DNA from: Lentisphaerota bacterium
GTDB taxonomy: Bacteria; Verrucomicrobiota; Lentisphaeria; Victivallales; Victivallaceae
Reading direction: 5' to 3'
NCBI GenBank assembly: GCA_015061625.1
Contig: SUWG01000004.1
Span: 1 to 64,000 of the forward strand
DNA: 64,000 bases
The notes under the pieces are model-generated. The model was given only the letters and a program-made list of their open reading frames with translations, did not search any database and was not told the origin of the DNA. Below, piece after piece: positions 33,895 to 41,406 of the stretch. The position numbers and the translations under genes were made by a program. The first letter of the stretch is position 1; every line of letters starts with the position of its first letter.

Positions 33895-34803
33895 ATGGGA
33901 CTTTCACTTGTTATTCTCGCAGCCGGTATGGGCAGCCGTTACGGCGGACTTAAACAACTTGACCAGATGGGCCCTTCCGGTGAAACCGTGATGGATTATT
34001 CCGTTTTTGACGCCATGCGTGCCGGTTTCGACCGTGTAGTATTTGTCATCCGCAAAGACTTTGAAGATGAATTCAAACGGGTCATCGCGCAACGCTATGC
34101 CGGTAAAATCAATATGGAATTCGCCTTTCAGGATCTCAACGACCTGCCCGGCAATTTCACTGCTCCCGCTGACCGAGTAAAACCATGGGGCACCGGACAC
34201 GCCGTCTACGCCGCCAGACATCTGCTCAATGAGCCTTTTGCCGTTATCAATGCCGATGACTTCTACGGCCGCGACAGTTATGCACAGTTGGCCAATTATC
34301 TCAAAAATCCGCCGGCTGGAAATAAAGTGCGCGGTTGCATCGCCGCATTCCAATTAAGCAACACCTTGAGCGAAAATGGTTCCGTCTCCCGCGGCATTTG
34401 TTCCGATGACGGCAATGGCCACTTGAGCAAAGTGGTGGAAAATACCAAAATCTACCGCCGTGAAGATGGCCAAATAGTTTCCAAAATGGATGACGGAAGT
34501 GAAGTGCCGCTTACCGGCGATGAACCGGCTTCCATGAATTCATGGGGATTTATGCCGGAAATCGTCGGCGAACTGGAAAAACTTTTCTGCAGTTTCCTCG
34601 AAAAAAGCGGCAAAGAACTCAAGAGCGAATTTTATCTGCCCTTTGTGGTCGATTCTCTCATCAACTCCGGCAAAGCGGAAATTTCCATGCTCCACAGCCG
34701 TGACAGTTGGTTCGGAGTGACTTATAAGGAAGATCGCCCGATGGTGCAAAAGGCTTTGCAAAAATTAGTTGCTTCCGGTGCTTATCCCGAAAAACTTTTC
34801 TGA
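33895..34803 (+). CDS. Sugar-1-phosphate nucleotidyltransferase
   Basis: A 302-residue protein with the NTP-transferase signature LAAGMGSRYGGLKQL (residues 8-22). FAVINADDFYGRDSY holds the metal-binding aspartate, and SWGFMPEIVGELE lies further on. It should form a nucleotide sugar from a sugar 1-phosphate. The next gene encodes a kinase of the type that makes N-acetylhexosamine 1-phosphate, so the two probably act in sequence. The nucleotide and the sugar are not readable. It heads the plus-strand run that continues to 37743. Confidence 0.82.
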   Translation: MGLSLVILAAGMGSRYGGLKQLDQMGPSGETVMDYSVFDAMRAGFDRVVFVIRKDFEDEFKRVIAQRYAGKINMEFAFQDLNDLPGNFTAPADRVKPWGTGHAVYAARHLLNEPFAVINADDFYGRDSYAQLANYLKNPPAGNKVRGCIAAFQLSNTLSENGSVSRGICSDDGNGHLSKVVENTKIYRREDGQIVSKMDDGSEVPLTGDEPASMNSWGFMPEIVGELEKLFCSFLEKSGKELKSEFYLPFVVDSLINSGKAEISMLHSRDSWFGVTYKEDRPMVQKALQKLVASGAYPEKLF

Positions 34804-34827
34804 CATCAACCAACGGGGGAACTGCTC

Positions 34828-35925
34828 ATGGCTGCTCCATACTCTCAAAGTGCTATCCGCCGTCTGGCCGGGATGTTCGACATTTATGGCGACTTCCTGG
34901 TCGGCACCCCTTTCGGCAACGGCAATATCAATGACACATTTCAATTGACTTACGATCAAGGTGGAATCCGTCTGCACTATACTTTGCAGCGAATCAATTC
35001 CAATGTGTTTAAAAATCCGGTAGCCGTCATGGATAATGTAGCGCGGGTAACCGATCATATTCTCGGTAAAATCCGGGCGGCTCACGCCGAGACCCGTAAA
35101 CGCACTTTGAGATTGCTCCACGCTCACGATGGCAAACCATACGCTTTCGATGACCGCGGCAATTGTTGGAGAGCCTATGTCTTTATCGAACACGCCAGGA
35201 CCTATGAGGTGCTGGAATCCCCCGAACAGGCATTCCGGGTGGCACAGGGATTCGGAGAATTTCAAAAACAACTGGTCGACCTTAAAGGTCGGCTCAATGA
35301 AACTATTCCGGATTTTCACAACACCCCCAAGCGGGTAAATGCACTGGAAGCCGCCATAAAAGCCGATTCCTGCAACCGGGTTCATCTTGTTCAGAAAGAA
35401 ATCGATTTTGTACTGTCAAGAAAAGAACAGTGCGGTAAGTTGATCGAACTGAACAAATCCGGTGATATTCCTGAAAGAATCACTCATAATGATACAAAAG
35501 CCAACAACATTCTGATCGATGACCTTTCCGGTGAAGCGATTTGCGTTATTGACCTTGATACCGTTATGCCCGGGCTTGCGCTGTATGACTTTGGTGATAT
35601 GGTACGCAGCGGCACCAATCCGGCTGAAGAGGATGAACTTGACCTGAATCGGGTCGGTATGCAGTTCGATATGTATGAGGGGCTTTATGACGGATTCATA
35701 AGTACTGCCGGCAGTTTCCTTACGGAAGCAGAAAAAGAGATGTTGCCGTTTTCTGCCAAACTCATCACTTTGGAAATCGGAATGCGTTTCCTGACCGACT
35801 ACCTGATGGGGGATGTTTATTTCAAGACCCGTCGCCCGAACCAAAATCTGGATCGCTGCCGGACTCAATTCAAACTGGTCGAATCAATCGAAGCGCAAAT
35901 GAATAAAATGCAGGCGTTGCTTTGA
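34828..35925 (+). CDS. Phosphotransferase, N-acetylhexosamine 1-kinase-like
   Basis: A 365-residue kinase of the aminoglycoside phosphotransferase superfamily. The N-terminus has a glycine-rich loop, FGNGNINDTF. The Brenner motif is ERITHNDTKANNILID and the metal-binding motif is VIDLDTVMPGLALYDFGD. These match NahK-type enzymes that phosphorylate GlcNAc/GalNAc at C1, as in the lacto-N-biose pathway of bifidobacteria. Specificity here rests on the pairing with the nucleotidyltransferase gene and on nagA across the divergent promoter. A GGGGAA ribosome site precedes ATG 34828. Confidence 0.75.
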   Translation: MAAPYSQSAIRRLAGMFDIYGDFLVGTPFGNGNINDTFQLTYDQGGIRLHYTLQRINSNVFKNPVAVMDNVARVTDHILGKIRAAHAETRKRTLRLLHAHDGKPYAFDDRGNCWRAYVFIEHARTYEVLESPEQAFRVAQGFGEFQKQLVDLKGRLNETIPDFHNTPKRVNALEAAIKADSCNRVHLVQKEIDFVLSRKEQCGKLIELNKSGDIPERITHNDTKANNILIDDLSGEAICVIDLDTVMPGLALYDFGDMVRSGTNPAEEDELDLNRVGMQFDMYEGLYDGFISTAGSFLTEAEKEMLPFSAKLITLEIGMRFLTDYLMGDVYFKTRRPNQNLDRCRTQFKLVESIEAQMNKMQALL

Positions 35926-36788
35926 TGGATAAATCGACCACCTTTACTGAATTTTTCAAAGCACACAGATCAGATTTCGATGCTGTGCTTTTTGATATTG
36001 ACGGCACGTTGGCTCTCGACAATGTCTCTATCCCCGGCGCTGCAGAATTGATTTCTTACCTTGATGATATAAATTTCCCGTACCTTTATTTAACCAATGA
36101 TTCATGTCATTCAGCGGAACAAAAGTCGGAATATCTGAAGAAAAAAGGGGTTCCGGCTCACCGGGAACGTGTCCTTTCTGCCGGTCATGCATTAAAATTG
36201 TGGTCTGCAAAACACTACCACGGCGGAAAATACTTTCTACTCGGCAGCATGGGGAATCCATCTTACGTTGACCTTGCCGGTATTTCTTATACCGATGATC
36301 CGGAACAGGTTTTTGAGTGTAGCGGTGTGATTTGCGGCGAAGGCGTATACAACTGGCAACGCTCAATCGAAGGGGCTTTCAATCTGCTTTTGAGACATCC
36401 GGAATACCCGATTATCGTTTCAAATCCGGATAGTTACTGGGCATCCATGCGAACCAAAGGATGGGGGATTGGTTCCGGAGCAATTACCAGATTCATCTGT
36501 CAGGTGTTATACGATGCCGGGAAAAATGTCACACCGGTTTATCTTGGTAAACCATCGCATTGGATATATCAATGCGCTTTCCCGTTTTTAAAATCATCTT
36601 TTCCGGATTTGGATTTTTCCGATCCCAAACGGATAATAATGGTCGGAGACTGTTTAACTTCGGATATCATCGGAGCCAATACCAATGGATTATCCAGTGC
36701 ATTGGTTTTGACTGGAGTAACAAGTAAGGAGTTGCTCGCCAATGCCCCGGAAAACCAACGACCTGATATGGTGTTTGCCTCTGTTTGA
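35925..36788 (+). CDS. HAD-family phosphatase, NagD-like (HAD-IIA)
   Basis: A 287-residue haloacid-dehalogenase phosphatase. Motif I is FDIDGTLAL with the nucleophile D24 and acid/base D26. Motif II is in LYLTNDSC, and motif IV is IMVGDCLTSDIIGAN. The cap position and length fit the NagD/HAD-IIA group, which removes phosphate from sugar phosphates or nucleotides. The start is ATG 35925, overlapping the kinase stop by one base (TGATG). Location suggests a sugar-phosphate substrate. The following PfkB gene begins 14 bases later. Confidence 0.82.
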   Translation: MDKSTTFTEFFKAHRSDFDAVLFDIDGTLALDNVSIPGAAELISYLDDINFPYLYLTNDSCHSAEQKSEYLKKKGVPAHRERVLSAGHALKLWSAKHYHGGKYFLLGSMGNPSYVDLAGISYTDDPEQVFECSGVICGEGVYNWQRSIEGAFNLLLRHPEYPIIVSNPDSYWASMRTKGWGIGSGAITRFICQVLYDAGKNVTPVYLGKPSHWIYQCAFPFLKSSFPDLDFSDPKRIIMVGDCLTSDIIGANTNGLSSALVLTGVTSKELLANAPENQRPDMVFASV

Positions 36789-36801
36789 AAGTGACTATAA
36801 T

Positions 36802-37743
36802 ATGATTAAAAACAAAAAAAAGGTAATCGTTCTCGGCGCAAATCCGGCATGGCAAAAAACGTTGTTCTTCCATAATTTGAATGCCGGAAAAGTTAATCGG
36901 GCATACCATGAGGAAAATTATCCATCCGGCAAAGGTGTGAATTTTTGCCGGGCTTTGCGTTACTCTAAACTCGCAGAAACACTTCTGCTGCAATTCGCCG
37001 GAGGTAACAACGGCAAATTGCTTTGCGACGGTTTGGATGCAGCCGGTTTTCAGCATCAAACAGTATTCACCGGCAGCGAAACACGCAACTGTGTCACCTG
37101 TCTTGATGACAGCGGCAACATGACCGAATTGATCGGAGTTTCCCATAAAATCCTGCCGGATGAGGCAAATGCCATGCTTGACAAGTTGCGTGCTGTTCTG
37201 CCCTGCTCCGGAATATTAGCCATCACCGGATCTCTTCCGGATGGCAGCGATCCGCAACTTTACGGTAAAGCGGCGAAATTGGCAATGGAACACAGGGTGC
37301 CGATTTTAGTTGATGCCCTGATCGGGTTGCCCGAAGTTTTATCACAAAATGGCACTGTTATTCTAAAAGTCAACCGGGAGGAATTTTTCAAGATAACCGG
37401 TGAATCAGAGATTTTTCAGGCTCATCGCAAGGCTGAAAAATCTTATCCGGGAAAAGTCTTTGCGGTCACTAACGGTGGAGAAAATGCCACTCTCTCTTAC
37501 GACAATGTCTTGTTTGAGTATATTTTACCTCCGGTCAAAGTTGTTAATCCACTTGGCTCCGGAGATACGGCCTCGGCGGTAATGTCAGCATTGTGTGCAG
37601 AGCGAAAACCGTTTCAAGAGGCTTTCCGGCAGGCTTTGGCGGCGGCTTCAGCCAACTGCACAACCGCAAAAGCCGGCGAATATGATCCGGATTGTGCAAA
37701 CGATTTGGCTCAACAAATGCAAATTACCCAACACAATCTTTGA
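36802..37743 (+). CDS. PfkB-family sugar kinase (1-phosphofructokinase/tagatose-6-P kinase-like)
   Basis: A 313-residue ribokinase-fold kinase. It has the first signature YPSGKGVNFCRALRY and the C-terminal ATP/anion-hole motif VVNPLGSGDTASAVMSAL with its catalytic aspartate. The early 'LGANPAWQKTL' and KGVN are closest to the FruK/LacC branch, which phosphorylates fructose-1-P or tagatose-6-P. The actual substrate is uncertain. The start is ATG 36802, after the HAD stop at 36788. A longer frame from 36742 overlaps that gene and is rejected. It is the last recognisable enzyme of the amino-sugar run. Confidence 0.8.
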   Translation: MIKNKKKVIVLGANPAWQKTLFFHNLNAGKVNRAYHEENYPSGKGVNFCRALRYSKLAETLLLQFAGGNNGKLLCDGLDAAGFQHQTVFTGSETRNCVTCLDDSGNMTELIGVSHKILPDEANAMLDKLRAVLPCSGILAITGSLPDGSDPQLYGKAAKLAMEHRVPILVDALIGLPEVLSQNGTVILKVNREEFFKITGESEIFQAHRKAEKSYPGKVFAVTNGGENATLSYDNVLFEYILPPVKVVNPLGSGDTASAVMSALCAERKPFQEAFRQALAAASANCTTAKAGEYDPDCANDLAQQMQITQHNL

Positions 37744-37745
37744 AA

Positions 37746-39197
37746 ATGAAAAATATTTCAGTACAGGTTTCACAACACGATAAATTTCAACTGGAATTGA
37801 AATTTATCTGTCCGATCAAAAGTGGAAAAAAAATCGGTGATTACCATATCGAATTGTATTTTTTTATCCCCCGTAATTTGGAAATCAGCGACAGCAATTT
37901 CGGAACCAATCAATTTTACAGCGACTTTTATGAACACATCAGATTCCAAACACCGCACGTGGATTTGGCGACACTGATTTCAGGAGACAGCACTCCACTG
38001 ACCAGATTGCGCAATGCCGACAGTAACAGCAAATCAGAATACGGCAAATTGTTGAAAATGTTTTGTTCCATATCCCGCAGTGCGATGCGCGACGGAGAGA
38101 AAAATGTGGAAAATTCTCACCCGGCACAGCGGAAAGAGATGGCAGAAAACTATTTACGCAATACTGAAAAATTGTTGATGATGTACCGTCAATGCCGTCC
38201 GGATTCCGGCACAGCGGAAAATCTGGAACTTTTTGACCTGGTCGATGAGTATTTAAGTATTGCAGCCAATTCCTACCGTTACAAAATCTGGGAATTTTTC
38301 AATATTTACGGCGATGAAGAAATGACCGCGCTGGTTGCCGGAATCACCGGCAAAGAGTTGGAATATCGCAAAAAACGCCAATTCCCATCCGTGCCGTATG
38401 AAAATGCCGACAATTCAGAATTGCTCTATCGGGAAAGTACCTTAAAAAAGGCTATGGCAGGCATATTGTTTCTCAATGTGGAAACCCGCAAAGCCGGAGT
38501 ATTTCTGGAAAATATGCTTCTGGCGTTTTCGGCAGCGATCGCCATGGCGTTTGCAACTGCGGTATCTTTTATCTGGAAAGGATTGTTTTTAGAGGAGTTT
38601 TCCCTGTCATTTTTTGTGGTCTGGGTGATTGCATATATGTTCAAGGACCGGATAAAATCTTCATTGCAAATATATTGTATGCAGCACCGCAATCGTTATT
38701 CATACGATTTTCAGCAAAAAATCCGGGATGGATTCGGTAAAGAAATCGGTGTATGCATGGAAGGTTTCAGTTATTGCAACGCCAGTGAATTATCGGAAAA
38801 GATAACTTCCACCAGAAACCGGCACACTTTGAGCAAACTGGAAAATGGCTCTCTGGAGGAAAATGTCATGTCGTTCCGTAAACGCATTGAAATTTACGGC
38901 AATCCATGCCGTGATATCTTTCAGGAGTTTGATGTTGACGGTATCGTAGATATCATGCGGTTGAATGTGCGCCATTGGACTTACAAGATGGATAATCCAT
39001 CCCGTATTGTTTATAAATCAGATGGGCAAAAGGTGCGAAAACTTAAAGCCAAACGGGATTATCACGTCAATATGGTCATCCGTTATGGCGAGCGTGACGG
39101 AGAAGACCATTTTGAGCGTTACCGTTTGGTATTGTGCCGCAACGGCATCCGGCATCTGGATCGTTTTGATGAAAATGGTGGGTTCGTCGGAGAGTAA
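37746..39197 (+). CDS. Hypothetical two-span membrane protein
   Basis: A 483-residue protein of no family I recognise. Residues 1-255 are soluble and mixed, with a beta-rich start (ISVQVSQHDKFQLELKFICP). Two hydrophobic segments lie near 262-281 and 286-302, separated by a short loop. The C-terminal 180 residues are charged and soluble, including an HWTYKMDNPS motif. A helical hairpin in the middle with both large domains on one side is the simplest topology. The start at ATG 37746 follows the PfkB stop by two bases with no clear ribosome site, so translation may depend on the upstream gene. Confidence 0.7.
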   Translation: MKNISVQVSQHDKFQLELKFICPIKSGKKIGDYHIELYFFIPRNLEISDSNFGTNQFYSDFYEHIRFQTPHVDLATLISGDSTPLTRLRNADSNSKSEYGKLLKMFCSISRSAMRDGEKNVENSHPAQRKEMAENYLRNTEKLLMMYRQCRPDSGTAENLELFDLVDEYLSIAANSYRYKIWEFFNIYGDEEMTALVAGITGKELEYRKKRQFPSVPYENADNSELLYRESTLKKAMAGILFLNVETRKAGVFLENMLLAFSAAIAMAFATAVSFIWKGLFLEEFSLSFFVVWVIAYMFKDRIKSSLQIYCMQHRNRYSYDFQQKIRDGFGKEIGVCMEGFSYCNASELSEKITSTRNRHTLSKLENGSLEENVMSFRKRIEIYGNPCRDIFQEFDVDGIVDIMRLNVRHWTYKMDNPSRIVYKSDGQKVRKLKAKRDYHVNMVIRYGERDGEDHFERYRLVLCRNGIRHLDRFDENGGFVGE

Positions 39198-39244
39198 GTT
39201 CAAGTATTTTTTTGCAAAAAAACGCAAATCTCACACCATTACGC

Positions 39245-39273
39245 TTGAAAAACAGCGTATGTTGTGATATCTT
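39245..39273 (+). promoter_or_regulatory. Promoter of rpsD
   Basis: A -35 TTGAAA (39245-39250), 17 bases, and -10 TATCTT (39268-39273). Confidence 0.6.
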
Positions 39274-39290
39274 ATAAAGATTGCAACGGT

Positions 39291-39330
39291 ATTCCGGGCC
39301 CCATTTATTTTGAGGCTTGACACCCGGAAT
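39291..39330 (+). promoter_or_regulatory. Hairpin in the rpsD leader
   Basis: ATTCCGGG (39291-39298) pairs perfectly with CCCGGAAT (39323-39330), and an inner GCC/GGC pairing is possible. The hairpin ends 32 bases before the start codon and lies just after the predicted transcription start, a place suited to S4 autoregulation. Confidence 0.45.
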
Positions 39331-39362
39331 GCCACAAAACAACAAAAAGAAAGGGATTGGTT

Positions 39363-39965
39363 ATGCCAACCGCAAGTCGAGCAAAACACAAATTCTGCCG
39401 CCGGATCGGCCAGTGTCTCTGGGGTGATCCGAAATGTCCGAGCGTTAAACGCCCCTATGCCGCTGGTCCCCACGGTAAAGGCCGTCGCTCCAAGCTCTCC
39501 ACCTATGGCGAATTGCTGATGGAGAAACAGAAACTTCGCAATTACTATGCTATCAGCGAAAAACAGCTTCGCATTGCTTTTGCCAAAGCGAAAAGTGGCG
39601 AAGGTCAGACCCACGAAAAACTTTTCCGCAGTCTGGAACAGCGTTTGGATGCCATGGTCTACCGTGCCGGTTTTGCGCCGACCATCTTTGCCGCCAAACA
39701 GTTGGTCAACCATGGCCATGTGTTGGTCGATGGTAAACGTGTTGACCGCTCCAGCTGCCTGGTAAAAGAAGGTCAGGTCATCAGTATCAATGCTGAAAAA
39801 TCTCCGAAACTCGCTGAAGTTGCCAAAAAGAACAACACCACTGCTCCGGCTTACATGGAAGTCGATCTCGACAACCTCAAAGCCACCTTGGTGCGCGCCC
39901 CGCAGGTTGAAGAAATCCCGGTGGCTGTCAAGATCATGAGCGTCATTGAGTATTACGCCCGCTGA
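39363..39965 (+). CDS. rpsD: 30S ribosomal protein S4
   Basis: A primary 16S rRNA-binding protein of the small subunit body, 200 residues. The N-terminus has a cysteine set, CRRIGQCLWGDPKC, as in zinc-binding S4 forms. The S4 RNA-binding domain is seen at LDAMVYRAGFAPTIFAAKQL followed by VNHGHVLVDGKRV. It is not next to rpsK/rpoA, so it lies outside the usual alpha operon. It has its own promoter, a hairpin leader and a strong terminator, so it is a single-gene unit. The ribosome site AAAGGGA precedes ATG 39363. Confidence 0.96.
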   Translation: MPTASRAKHKFCRRIGQCLWGDPKCPSVKRPYAAGPHGKGRRSKLSTYGELLMEKQKLRNYYAISEKQLRIAFAKAKSGEGQTHEKLFRSLEQRLDAMVYRAGFAPTIFAAKQLVNHGHVLVDGKRVDRSSCLVKEGQVISINAEKSPKLAEVAKKNNTTAPAYMEVDLDNLKATLVRAPQVEEIPVAVKIMSVIEYYAR

Positions 39966-39985
39966 TCAAAACGCAATCGTGCGAC

Positions 39986-40025
39986 AAAAAATCCGGAATC
40001 TTTTTCAAGGTTCCGGATTTTTTTA
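39986..40025 (+). terminator. Terminator of rpsD
   Basis: AATCCGGAA pairs with TTCCGGATT, with a loop of about 12 bases, followed by seven T. Confidence 0.9.
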
Positions 40026-40095
40026 TGTTGTGGTTGTTGTTAAATTATTTTGAGAAGGAAACAGCTTTGAAAAAAGTTATTGAATTATCTCAAAT

Positions 40096-40130
40096 AAAAC
40101 AAGGGAAGTGTCTCCCCTTGTTTTAAGTTT
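40096..40130. terminator. Bidirectional terminator between rpsD and the AIM24 gene
   Basis: AAAACAAGGG (40096-40105) pairs with CCCTTGTTTT (40115-40124). T-runs are present on both strands. It mainly serves the minus-strand gene ending at 40154. Confidence 0.8.
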
Positions 40131-40153
40131 TTGCAACACCCCATTGTTTTTTA

Positions 40154-40990
40154 TCAATCAGCAATATTCTCTATTACAGAAGAGAAGCCATTACTTAATT
40201 GATTGGCAAAATATTTATATTTTTTTGCAGCCGGACACAAATAAACAACACCGGTTCCTGAAAATGTATTAACCAATCCTTCTCCGGATATGACAGAAGC
40301 CAACAACCCTTTTGTGGCTTTTTCAACTTTGAAATCCAATTCTGCCGACCATATTACAGCGAAATCGCCGTCAACCACCAATTTATCATTAACTAATTCA
40401 ACTTTCTCCAATGGTCCATCTGATTCAAGAATAATTTTACCCTGTCCGCACGCAGTAGTTTGATACACCCCGTGTCCGGAAAGCAAACCACTGCCCAAAG
40501 AATTCTTTTTTTCACCTAAAACAACGCTTAATTCAGACGCATAATATCTGCCATAACTGATCACCCACTCTTTTCCGGCGAGATCAAAAATGGTATATTC
40601 TCCGTAAGTAGGTTCCAAAACAAGTTCCCCTGAACCGGAATATACCGGACGAGCCATGGTTTCGCCGGTGGCTAAAGCTGTTGCCAAACCTGGACCATCA
40701 GATGCATCCATAGAAATGTTACCTTTGTAATAATACATTGCTCCGGCTTCTGTTTGCAGAGAGGTATCATCCATTTTTATATGAACAAATTTCATATCTT
40801 CTTTGCTGATGACATCAATCGTCATTGCATTGCGAGCCGCATCGGCAAGTGCTTTATCGATGATTTGCTGTCTTTGCATGGCTTGTTGTTCTTTTTTTTC
40901 CGCTTTTGCCGCTTGCGCATTTTGAACAACTTGCTGTGCCGCCGCTGCCGCCTGGGCAGCTTTTTCCTTGAGATTGTCAAAAAAAGCCAT
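40154..40990 (-). CDS. AIM24-family protein
   Basis: A 278-residue protein. Residues 1-50 form an Ala/Gln-rich amphipathic helix (KEKAAQAAAAAQQVVQNAQA). The rest is a beta-rich AIM24/DUF124 fold with repeated glycine turns such as GAMYYYKGNI, GSGELVLEPTYGEY and GVYQTTACGQGKI, ending with FSGTGVVYLCPA. Bacterial members have no settled function; the yeast protein is tied to mitochondrial inner membrane organisation. An AAGGAG site lies before the ATG. A candidate small RNA is encoded just upstream on the same strand. Confidence 0.82.
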   Translation of the reverse strand: MAFFDNLKEKAAQAAAAAQQVVQNAQAAKAEKKEQQAMQRQQIIDKALADAARNAMTIDVISKEDMKFVHIKMDDTSLQTEAGAMYYYKGNISMDASDGPGLATALATGETMARPVYSGSGELVLEPTYGEYTIFDLAGKEWVISYGRYYASELSVVLGEKKNSLGSGLLSGHGVYQTTACGQGKIILESDGPLEKVELVNDKLVVDGDFAVIWSAELDFKVEKATKGLLASVISGEGLVNTFSGTGVVYLCPAAKKYKYFANQLSNGFSSVIENIAD

Positions 40991-41054
40991 TTTTTTCTCC
41001 TTGTTGTAGAGAGTTGAAGTATAGCCGCAACAAATTCAACATCCACAAAAGAGA

Positions 41055-41271
41055 CAAAAAAACCGAACGTCCCCAATGTCCATATGTTCCGGGCTCCGCC
41101 AAGAGCCTGCCTTCTGAGTACACAAGAACGTCCGGAAAGATGTGCAAGCACAATCCTACCGGATACATTTCGGCATTTCAGAAGGCAAATTATGTTTTTA
41201 TTTTTGGCGGATTTGGAACATATTTGCTGAAATATAACGGCTGTCAATCATCCGCAGTCTACATAAACTGC
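41055..41271 (-). ncRNA. Rod-like small RNA, possibly 6S-like
   Basis: On the minus strand nested perfect stems form one rod: ATATGTTCC/GGAACATAT (41223-41215 with 41090-41082), CCGCCAA/TTGGCGG (41210-41204 with 41102-41096), a large asymmetric loop (16 A/T-rich bases against 5), then TGCCTTCTGA/TCAGAAGGCA (41187-41178 with 41117-41108). An apical arm with GTGC/GCAC completes it. A small GCAGT/ACTGC hairpin leads the transcript and TTTTTTT (near 41056-41062) ends it. A rod with a central asymmetric bubble is the 6S RNA plan, but I could not match 6S sequence. No convincing coding frame occupies the region. Confidence 0.5.
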
Positions 41272-41277
41272 ACTATA

Positions 41278-41305
41278 AATATAGCATAAAAAACACATTT
41301 TGCAA
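41278..41305 (-). promoter_or_regulatory. Promoter of the rod-like small RNA
   Basis: On the minus strand, -35 TTGCAA (41300-41305), 16 bases, and -10 TATATT (41278-41283). The predicted start is near 41271. Confidence 0.55.
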
Positions 41306-41357
41306 GTGAAAAAAAATTCTTTATAAAAAACAATGTTCAGTTCTATATTGAACTGCA

Positions 41358-41390
41358 TAAAAAAAACGTCCTCCGCAAAAGAGAACGTTT
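41358..41390 (-). terminator. Terminator at the end of the glycan cluster
   Basis: On the minus strand AACGTTCTC pairs with GAGGACGTT (one T-G pair, 7-base loop) and is followed by TTTTTTT. Confidence 0.85.
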
Positions 41391-41406
41391 TTTATTTTTC
41401 ACACTA

